From the NCBI GenBank assembly GCA_947483075.1, contig CANKLE010000004.1:143995-207994 (forward strand): DNA of 64,000 nucleotides, in the 5' to 3' direction. Positions 58,340 through 64,000 of the stretch are shown here, in pieces. Numbering within the stretch: position 1 is the stretch's first letter; each line of letters opens with the position of its first letter. The translations under genes were made by a program, and so were the position numbers. The notes below the pieces were generated by a model. That model was not told where the DNA came from. It worked only from the letters and a program-made list of their open reading frames with translations, and made no database searches. This DNA comes from Flavobacteriaceae bacterium (GTDB lineage: Bacteria > Bacteroidota > Bacteroidia > Flavobacteriales > Flavobacteriaceae).

Positions 58340-59092
58340 TTACCATTGCATGTTGGGATACGCACGCTGCATGTATTGCAATCCGGTGAGGATGAATCCC
58401 ATGTGTTCGCTGTGAATGCCATGCTTCCCTCCTTTTTGAAAATAAACCACATTGGGCGTGTTCAAAGTAGCTTCAGCTAAAACTGCTCCAACTTGTTGGT
58501 AATAGGTTGATTTTAATTTGCTCCAATCAACACCAATGCCTTGAGCCAGCATCGCCGTTTCGGCCTCGGTGGGTTGAAACAATTCGTCAGTGTATATCCA
58601 CAAATCGTTAATGGCGGATTGGATGCGGGCATGACTTTCGGGGGTTCCGTCACCCAATCGCTTGATCCAATCGGAAGAAAATCTCGTGTGGTACAACACT
58701 TCTTTGATGCTTTTTACAGCAATGGCTGCCAATTGCGTGTCTTGACTGTGTTGCAATTCTTGCAGCAAGGCCAAATGATAGACATCAAACAAAAATTGAC
58801 GGGCAATCACATAGCCAAAATCGGTGTTGGGTTGCTCGACCAACAAGGCGTTTTTGTATTCGCGTTCCAAACGCAAAAAGGCAATCGTGTCTTCGGTTGC
58901 TCCTTCTCCTTGCATTTGCGCCACATACTGATAATACGAACGGGTTTGCCCCAACAAATCGAGGGAAATATTGGTGAGCGCGATATCGGTTTCAAGGCTG
59001 GGCCCGTGTCCGCACAATTCGCCTAAGCGTTGTCCGAGTATCAAGGAATTGTCGGCAATTCCTAGGATGTATTGAATTAAATTGTTGTCCAT
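58340..59092 (-). CDS. paaC: Phenylacetyl-CoA epoxidase subunit PaaC
   Basis: 250-residue ferritin-like structural partner of PaaA. LILGQRLGELCGHGPSLETD, ALTNISLDLLGQTRSYYQYV and HTRFSSDWIKRLGDGTPES are diagnostic. Its start lies 7 bp from an inverted 7-bp array that fills the gap to paaB. Confidence 0.95.
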   Translation of the reverse strand: MDNNLIQYILGIADNSLILGQRLGELCGHGPSLETDIALTNISLDLLGQTRSYYQYVAQMQGEGATEDTIAFLRLEREYKNALLVEQPNTDFGYVIARQFLFDVYHLALLQELQHSQDTQLAAIAVKSIKEVLYHTRFSSDWIKRLGDGTPESHARIQSAINDLWIYTDELFQPTEAETAMLAQGIGVDWSKLKSTYYQQVGAVLAEATLNTPNVVYFQKGGKHGIHSEHMGFILTGLQYMQRAYPNMQW

Positions 59093-59098
59093 TTTTTA

Positions 59099-59186
59099 AG
59101 GTGCTAGGTGGTAGGTCGTAGGTTGTAGGTTGTAGGTGTTTCTAAATTATCAAAACCTAAGACCTAAAACCTAATCCCTAATCCCT
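59099..59186. repeat. Inverted 7-bp arrays filling the paaB-paaC gap
   Basis: AGGTGCT, AGGTGGT, AGGTCGT, AGGTTGT, AGGTTGT, AGGTGTT (59099-59140), an 11-bp loop, then AAAACCT, AAGACCT, AAAACCT, AATCCCT, AATCCCT (59152-59186). Both arms are in perfect 7-bp register and complementary in type. The array ends 3 bp from the paaB stop. Confidence 0.93.
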
Positions 59187-59188
59187 GT

Positions 59189-59470
59189 TTACATGTGTTT
59201 CAATTCGTCGGGCAAATCATAAAAAGTAGGATGGCGATAGGCCTTGTCCATAGCAGGCTCAAAGGTTTCGCCGTTGTGCTCCGGATTGGAAGCCGTGATG
59301 TGCGCCGAAGGCACTACCCAAATGCTCAATCCTTCCATGCGGCGGGTATATACGTCGCGCGCGTTTTCGAGCGCCATGGTGGCATCGCTGGCGTGCAAAC
59401 TTCCGCAGTGGCGGTGTTCTAGCCCATTTTTACTTCTGATGAATACTTCCCAAAGTGGCCAATTTTTCAT
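59189..59470 (-). CDS. paaB: Phenylacetyl-CoA epoxidase subunit PaaB
   Basis: 93-residue PaaB (WPLWEVFIRSKNGLEHRHCG, SLHASDATMALENARDVYTR, RRMEGLSIWVV), the small bridging subunit of the epoxidase. Complete and of normal length. Both flanking gaps are 7-bp arrays. Confidence 0.96.
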   Translation of the reverse strand: MKNWPLWEVFIRSKNGLEHRHCGSLHASDATMALENARDVYTRRMEGLSIWVVPSAHITASNPEHNGETFEPAMDKAYRHPTFYDLPDELKHM

Positions 59471-59477
59471 ATCTAAA

Positions 59478-59547
59478 TAGGTTGTGGGTGGTAGGTTGTG
59501 GGTGGTAGGTTTAACGTCTAAAACCTACTACCAAATACCTAAAACCT
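59478..59547. repeat. Inverted 7-bp arrays filling the paaA-paaB gap
   Basis: TAGGTTG, TGGGTGG, TAGGTTG, TGGGTGG, TAGGTTT, AACGTCT, then AAAACCT, ACTACCA, AATACCT, AAAACCT. Opposite-sense arms with almost no loop, from 8 bp before paaB to 5 bp after paaA. Confidence 0.92.
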
Positions 59548-59551
59548 GAAT

Positions 59552-60508
59552 TTATATTGCTTGTTTTACTGTAACAGCGGCTTGTTTTTCGGCATAAGCC
59601 ATGGCGGCATCGCGCACCCAAGTTCCGTCTTCTTGTGCTTTTACACGAGCGGCAATGCGTTGTTTGTTGCAGGGTCCGTGTCCTTTAACCACTTGCCAAA
59701 ACTCGTTCCAATCGAGTTCGCCAAAATCATATTGTTGGCGTGCTTCGTTCCATTTGAGTTCGGGATCTGGGATGGTTAATCCCAAAATATTGGCTTGCGG
59801 TACGGTTTGATCTACAAAAGACTGACGCAATTCGTCGTTGGTTTTGCGTTTGAGTTTCCATTTTACCGATTGTTCGGTATTGGGTGAATCGGCATCGCGG
59901 GGCCCAAACATCATTAAGGATGGCCACCACCAGCGATTGAGTGAATCTTGGGCCATGGCTTTTTGTTCGGGCGTTCCGTTGCAGAGCGTGAGTAAAATTT
60001 CGAAGCCTTGGCGTTGGTGAAAACTTTCTTCTTTGCAAATGCGCACCATCGCTCTGGCATAAGGACCATAAGAGGTGCCCATGAGCGCGACTTGGTTCAT
60101 GATTGCTGCACCATCTACCAGCCAACCCACGGTGCCCATGTCGGCCCAGGTTACGGCTGGATAATTGAATATACTGGAATATTTTGCCTCGCCCGAATGC
60201 AATTGATCTGTCAATTCTTCGCGAGAAATACCCAAGGTTTCGGCGGCACTGTACAAGTACAAACCGTGTCCGCCCTCGTCTTGCACTTTGGCCAACAAGG
60301 CCACTTTGCGGCGCAAGGAAGGAGCGCGGCTAATCCAGTTTCCTTCGGGCAACATACCCACAATTTCGGAATGGGCGTGTTGCGAAATTTGACGGATGTG
60401 CGTTTGACGGTATTTTTCGGGCATCCAATCTTTGGGCTCAATTTTTTCGTCTCGGGCAATGCGTGCCTCAAACAGTTTCTCTAGGTTTTTTACTTCTTGT
60501 TCTGACAT
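59552..60508 (-). CDS. paaA: Phenylacetyl-CoA epoxidase catalytic subunit PaaA
   Basis: 318-residue diiron oxygenase. Iron-ligand region [40 protein letters not shown] and [15 protein letters not shown] (Glu, Glu-x2-His pairs). It forms the 1,2-epoxide of phenylacetyl-CoA with electrons from PaaE. Second gene of the paaE-A-B-C-D operon. Confidence 0.96.
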   Translation of the reverse strand: MSEQEVKNLEKLFEARIARDEKIEPKDWMPEKYRQTHIRQISQHAHSEIVGMLPEGNWISRAPSLRRKVALLAKVQDEGGHGLYLYSAAETLGISREELTDQLHSGEAKYSSIFNYPAVTWADMGTVGWLVDGAAIMNQVALMGTSYGPYARAMVRICKEESFHQRQGFEILLTLCNGTPEQKAMAQDSLNRWWWPSLMMFGPRDADSPNTEQSVKWKLKRKTNDELRQSFVDQTVPQANILGLTIPDPELKWNEARQQYDFGELDWNEFWQVVKGHGPCNKQRIAARVKAQEDGTWVRDAAMAYAEKQAAVTVKQAI

Positions 60509-60555
60509 ATTATTTTGAACTTTTGGTATTGATATTTTCTACTTTATTTCTCGTT

Positions 60556-60608
60556 CTAGCCCCGATGGAAGCAAGCTACCGTGTAGCGCGAACAGCGGGA
60601 AAAAGCTT
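60556..60608. repeat. Structured intergenic element, copy 2
   Basis: CTAGCCCCGATGGAAGC, a GCTAC/GTAGC hairpin, and GAACAGCGGGAAAAAGCT. Shares the TAGCCC-GAT-...-AGCGGG frame with 53465-53540. It lies in the 114-bp gap between paaE and paaA, so it is part of the operon transcript. Confidence 0.6.
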
Positions 60609-60622
60609 CAAATAATAAACTT

Positions 60623-61693
60623 TTAGATGCCAAAATCGACCACCACTTTTTGCGAAGTGGGCACGGCTTGGCAACTGAGTACATAATTTTTGGCCAAATC
60701 TTCGGCTTCGAGCGAATAGTTGAGTTTCATCTCGACCGTTCCTTCGACCACTTGGCAACGACAAGTGCTGCATACACCGCCTTTGCAGGCATACGGCAAA
60801 TCGGCACCCGCGGCAATCGCGCCATCGAGCAGGTTGTCAAAATCTTCGCCCATCACAAAATGGAATTCTTTGCCTCCGTCGATGATGGTGACCTCAGTCC
60901 CTTCTACTTTTTTCTCAACAATTTTGCTGATGCGTTCTTTATCGGCGGCCGTTAAGCCACTGGTAAACAACTCGTAATGGATATTTTGTTTGGGTAAACC
61001 GGCTGCTTCTAATTCTTCGCGCACCAACTGAATCATGGCTTCGGGACCGCAGAGGTAGCAAGCGGCAACGGTATTTACATCGAGGAGTTTTTGGGTAATC
61101 ACCGCTAATTTGTCTTTGCTAAAACGGCCGTTGAACAACTCGACTGCGCGCTGTTCTTGGGATAAAAAATGAAACAGCTCAAACCGATTAAAATAGACGT
61201 TTTTGAGTTGTTCGAGTTCTTCCTTGAACACGATCGATTTGACCGAGCGGTTTTGGTAAAACAAGGTAAAGGTGCTTTCGGGCTCGGCGGCCAAATGCAT
61301 TTTGATGAGCGACAAGATGGGTGTAATTCCGCTGCCGGCAGCAAAAGCGATGTAGTTTTTGGGTTGCGCACTGGGCTCGGCATAAAATAGACCTTGCGGA
61401 GGCATTACGTCGAGCAACATGCCGGGTTTTAATGTTTCGTTGGCAAAGCTCGAAAACAATCCGTTGGGAATTTTCTTGATGGCCACCTGCCATTTGTGTT
61501 CGGCAGGGGCGCTAGACAGCGAATACGATCGGCGTATTTCGGCCCCATTAATCTGGGTGCGAAACGTGAGGTGCTGTCCGGCCTTGTATTGAAACTCATC
61601 GTGTAAATCGGGCGGAATTGCCAACGAAATCGACACGCAATCTTTGGTTTCGCGGTGGACATCGGCAACGGGAATCGAATAAAATTTAGCCAT
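60623..61693 (-). CDS. paaE: Phenylacetyl-CoA epoxidase reductase PaaE
   Basis: 356 residues. FAD-binding ferredoxin-reductase domain (about 1-230; RRSYSLSSAP, AAGSGITPILSLIKM) and a C-terminal plant-type 2Fe-2S domain (ACKGGVCSTCRCQVVEG). It passes electrons from NAD(P)H to PaaA. First gene of the paa operon, behind the promoter and operator at 61714-61770. In many bacteria paaE is the last of ABCDE; here it leads. Confidence 0.95.
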   Translation of the reverse strand: MAKFYSIPVADVHRETKDCVSISLAIPPDLHDEFQYKAGQHLTFRTQINGAEIRRSYSLSSAPAEHKWQVAIKKIPNGLFSSFANETLKPGMLLDVMPPQGLFYAEPSAQPKNYIAFAAGSGITPILSLIKMHLAAEPESTFTLFYQNRSVKSIVFKEELEQLKNVYFNRFELFHFLSQEQRAVELFNGRFSKDKLAVITQKLLDVNTVAACYLCGPEAMIQLVREELEAAGLPKQNIHYELFTSGLTAADKERISKIVEKKVEGTEVTIIDGGKEFHFVMGEDFDNLLDGAIAAGADLPYACKGGVCSTCRCQVVEGTVEMKLNYSLEAEDLAKNYVLSCQAVPTSQKVVVDFGI

Positions 61694-61713
61694 ACATTTG
61701 CATTAATTCGTAG

Positions 61714-61729
61714 ACTAACAAATGTTAGT
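61714..61729. promoter_or_regulatory. Probable TetR-family operator of the paa operon
   Basis: Perfect inverted repeat ACTAACA-AA-TGTTAGT, 21 bp before the paaE ATG and just downstream of the predicted transcription start. The natural regulator is the TetR protein at 62111-62680. Assignment is by position and symmetry. Confidence 0.72.
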
Positions 61730-61737
61730 TTACTATG

Positions 61738-61770
61738 CAAATTTAAGTATTATTTTGAAATAGAATACAA
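61738..61770 (-). promoter_or_regulatory. Promoter of the paaE operon
   Basis: Minus-strand TAAATTTG (61738-61745, perfect TAnnTTTG) with a TTG at 61768-61770 and a 22-bp spacer. The operator lies from about +4 on, a position that would block elongation or initiation. Confidence 0.65.
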
Positions 61771-61806
61771 GTGATTAAAATTTAGGAAATTTTAATCACT
61801 TGTATT
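61764..61806. repeat. Perfect 20-bp-arm palindrome upstream of paaE
   Basis: AATACAAGTGATTAAAATTT (61764-61783) and its exact complement (61787-61806) around an AGG loop. It overlaps the -33 element and touches the inverted element at 61808. It has no T-tail like a terminator. Confidence 0.9.
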
Positions 61807-61807
61807 G

Positions 61808-62083
61808 TTTCAAGTTTCACGTTTATTCCGCTACGCTCCATCTGTCGGCTATCGCCTCGAGTCAGGTTTCATGAACTATAGGTCCGCTTCGCTATTTAAA
61901 CTTGTCTTGTTTCATGTTTCATGTTTCATGTTTCATGTTTCATGTTTCAAGTTTCAAGTTGAATATATCCGCTTTGCTATAGAACTTGCCTGTGTTTTTT
62001 AATCTTATTCCGCTTCGCTATAGTTCAAAAGTATAGAACTGTTCTTAGTATACTTTTACAACCTGAAACGTGAAACTTGAAAC
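61808..62083. repeat. Long inverted element, left copy (MITE-like)
   Basis: 276 bp. Its own ends are inverted repeats: GTTTCAAGTTTCACGTTT at the left and the complementary ACGTGAAACTTGAAAC at the right. Inside are a 7-bp array (five GTTTCAT, two GTTTCAA at 61909-61957) and palindrome-prone tracts (CCGCTTCGCTATAGTTC). The right copy, 62748-63018, is inverted; about 100 bp (61821-61914) is nearly identical. Confidence 0.88.
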
Positions 62084-62110
62084 TAATTTTTTATGCTTAA
62101 GCATAAAAAA

Positions 62111-62680
62111 TTAAACTATCCCCTGCAGTAAAATTTTGGGCAATTGGGTTTTGAGGCCAGATTCTGAAAAGCCGTTTTTTTTGCCGTACCACAAATAGAG
62201 GGTGCGCAGGGTGGAGAGTAAGGAAAACAAGATGACTTCGGCGCTTTGGTTTTTGAGTTCGCCTTGTTCGATGCCGGTTTTGACAATTTGCCGAAACTGG
62301 GCCTCGTATTCTTCGCGCATTTTGAGGAAATACTGCAGTTGTTTTTCGGGTAAATGCATCCAATCGTTGTTCAAAGCCGCCAAGGCATCGGGGTTGCGCA
62401 CGGTGATGTCTACGTGCAACTGAATGAGTTGTTCGAGTTTTTGTACGCTACTCGTTTCGGACTTTGCAATTTGGGCAATGGTGTGGGTAAATTCTTCGGC
62501 GATGCCAATGATCATGAGCTCCAAAATCTCCTGCTTGGAGCGAATATGGTTGTACAAACTGGCCGCCTTGATATCAAGCGCCTGCGCCAAATCGCGCATA
62601 GTTACTGCGCTGTAGCCCTTGGCCTTAAACAATTGGGCCGCGACAGTAAGGATTTCTTGTTTGCGCTCGGAGGGTTTCAT
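62111..62680 (-). CDS. paaR: TetR-family regulator, probable PaaR
   Basis: 189 residues. N-terminal TetR helix-turn-helix (about 10-55; YSAVTMRDLAQALDIKAASL, YNHIRSKQEILELM), then an all-helical ligand domain. It probably represses the paa operon and is relieved by phenylacetyl-CoA, as TetR-type PaaR proteins are. It is transcribed towards paaE, with the left element between. No copy of the ACTAACA operator is seen ahead of this gene. Confidence 0.82.
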   Translation of the reverse strand: MKPSERKQEILTVAAQLFKAKGYSAVTMRDLAQALDIKAASLYNHIRSKQEILELMIIGIAEEFTHTIAQIAKSETSSVQKLEQLIQLHVDITVRNPDALAALNNDWMHLPEKQLQYFLKMREEYEAQFRQIVKTGIEQGELKNQSAEVILFSLLSTLRTLYLWYGKKNGFSESGLKTQLPKILLQGIV

Positions 62681-62747
62681 TTATTTGTTTGTTGGGTGTA
62701 AAAGTAGGAAATTAAGTGTTCTAGTTTAAGGATTTGGCTTACGCCAA

Positions 62748-63018
62748 GTTTCACGTTTCACGTTTCAGGTTTCAAGTTTCAGGTTTCACGTTATAAAAGT
62801 ATACTAAGAGCCGTTGTGTAAAATTGAACTATAGCGAAGCGGAATAAGATTAATAAAACATTGGCAAGTTCTATAGCAAAGCGGATATATTGAACATGAA
62901 ACTTGAAACTTGAAACAAGACAAGTTTAAATAGCGAAGCGGACCTATAGTTCATGAAACCTGACTCGAGGCGATAGCCGACAGATGGAGCGTAGCGGAAT
63001 AAACCTGAAACCTGAAAC
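62748..63018. repeat. Long inverted element, right copy (MITE-like)
   Basis: 271 bp, the reverse complement of 61808-62083 with differences in array length and a 30-bp divergent patch. Starts with six GTTTCAN heptamers (62748-62789) and ends CCTGAAACCTGAAAC. Together the two copies enclose the TetR gene. Confidence 0.88.
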
Positions 63019-63023
63019 AAAAA

Positions 63024-63055
63024 AACATAAAAAAACCCCCCATTGCTGGAGGGCC
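63024..63055 (-). terminator. Terminator of the last T9SS gene
   Basis: CCCCCC (63036-63041)/GGAGGG (63048-63053), one G-U pair, followed by seven T on the minus strand, 28 bp after the stop. Confidence 0.75.
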
Positions 63056-63082
63056 TTTTCCCTTAAAATCTATAAACAACAC

Positions 63083-64000
63083 TTACTCTTTATGAATGTG
63101 GCTCGTTTTGATGTTGGCGCCTTGGGCAACTACTAGGAGGTAATCTCCAGAGGGGTAGTTGGTTCCGATTTGCAAACTGTCTAATTGAGACACAAATACA
63201 TTTTGTTTTTCTATTAATCGACCTTGTAGATCGTATACGATAATGTTTACTACATCGGCAGACGGTGTCGCCAAAGAGATACCAAATGTGCTAGTAAACG
63301 GATTCGGATACGCTACTGGCTTGAACAAGTTAGCTTCGCTAGGCGCTGCCTCTTCTGTTGTTCTGGCACTGGCTGAAGGTGCGGTAAGATCGCAAGCGTC
63401 TCCATAGGGCGACCATGCTCCTGCGGTCATTACGGCAATACGCACTCCGTATTGTTCTCCGGCTGCATAACCCGGAACATTTACTCTAAAGCTAAACCAA
63501 TAGTTGGCCGTGTCAAAAGTAATGGTTTCTTGGGTTGCCATGCGCGTTACTTGAAAACGGTATTGCGTTGCCATTGTCATTGCAGTAGTTCTTACCAAAG
63601 TCGTGGCTGTTGCAACGGCTTGTCCACAGCTCACCAAAGTTGGTACTGCTGGAGAATAAACTGTACAAGCATTTCCGTAAGGGGTATAACCGCCGGTGGT
63701 TTTTACTGCCACCTCGATGGCATACGACGAACCGTAGTTGTAACGAGCCAACATCGCTAAGGTAAACCAATGGTTGGTTCGGGTGATTTCTTGAACCAAA
63801 TTGGCTCCTGATGCGCCCGCCGTGGTATTGGTAATTCTAAATTTATATCCGGTTGCTCCAGCTACTGGCGTTGTTGCAATTACATACCCTAAGGTTGGTA
63901 AAGTAACCCCACATTGTGACGGGTTAATTTGCATAATACCTGTGCTAGCAATGTTTGGTGAATTTACCGAACAAGGTGTTCCGTAGTACCCAACCCAAAC
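63083..64000 (-). CDS. T9SS-secreted protein, C-terminal part
   Basis: 305 or more residues; the 5' end lies beyond the window (the frame stays open to position 64000). Two copies of a repeated domain (YVIATTPVAGATGYKFRITN... and its neighbour beginning TLVRTTAMTMATQYRFQVTR) are followed by a sorting domain (YPNPFTSTFGISLATPSADV, VYDLQGRLI, SGDYLLVV). A cell-surface or secreted protein; enzymatic domains, if any, are upstream. Confidence 0.85.
   Translation of the reverse strand, partial: VWVGYYGTPCSVNSPNIASTGIMQINPSQCGVTLPTLGYVIATTPVAGATGYKFRITNTTAGASGANLVQEITRTNHWFTLAMLARYNYGSSYAIEVAVKTTGGYTPYGNACTVYSPAVPTLVSCGQAVATATTLVRTTAMTMATQYRFQVTRMATQETITFDTANYWFSFRVNVPGYAAGEQYGVRIAVMTAGAWSPYGDACDLTAPSASARTTEEAAPSEANLFKPVAYPNPFTSTFGISLATPSADVVNIIVYDLQGRLIEKQNVFVSQLDSLQIGTNYPSGDYLLVVAQGANIKTSHIHKE

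Overview
The window comes from a Flavobacterium-like member of the Bacteroidota. The evidence is proteins with type IX secretion (T9SS) tails, a SusC/SusD pair, promoters of the TAnnTTTG type, tRNA genes without encoded CCA, and an rpsU gene with a strong Shine-Dalgarno sequence. The gene order rpsU-xerC-hpf-tRNAs-tuf-tRNA-Trp-secE-nusG-rplKAJL-rpoBC also fits this group.

Layout. Positions 1-11.1 kb (all minus strand) hold the translation/transcription block: rpoC (5' end only), rpoB, rplL, rplJ, rplA, rplK, nusG, secE, tRNA-Trp, tuf, tRNA-Thr(GGT), a 38-bp repeat array with strong hairpins, tRNA-Tyr, tRNA-Thr(TGT), hpf, xerC and rpsU. From 11.2 to 17.4 kb is a mixed housekeeping run (acyl-CoA dehydrogenase, helix-hairpin-helix protein, PspC protein, exonuclease, cystathionine beta-synthase-like enzyme, porin-like barrel). 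From 17.5 to 25.7 kb lie a T9SS cargo protein and a SusC/SusD/two-lipoprotein operon. From 25.9 to 44.4 kb are rnhB, lipB, lysS, a Cys-rich metal-handling-like pair, an unrecognised 604-residue protein, small secreted proteins, hemL, a LysM glucosaminidase, a D-cysteine desulfhydrase-like enzyme, a 1588-residue T9SS protein, hutU and a DUF4136 lipoprotein.

From 44.9 to 62.7 kb there is one long minus-strand catabolic block: a TetR regulator (probable PaaR), then paaE-A-B-C-D-G, a four-helix-bundle S23/IVP gene, paaH-I-J-Z, a crotonase and paaY, running on into a branched-chain 2-oxoacid dehydrogenase E2, ilvE and a fused E1. Together these take phenylacetyl-CoA through epoxidation, isomerisation, ring opening and beta-oxidation, and handle branched-chain amino/keto acids. 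Phenylacetate-CoA ligase (paaK) is not in the window. The window closes in the 3' part of another T9SS protein.

The most unusual signal is a family of arrays locked to a 7-bp period. I count about twenty loci, mostly at 44-63 kb. The heptamer changes from locus to locus (GGTTGTA, GTTTCAN, GATTGTT, AATTAAT, GTTGTCC and others) but the period does not. The arrays often form inverted pairs that fill intergenic gaps exactly, run into stop codons, and in three genes (E2, paaI, paaH) form coding sequence. Two roughly 270-bp elements with heptamer ends flank the TetR gene as inverted repeats. All calls come from reading the sequence; no database search was run.
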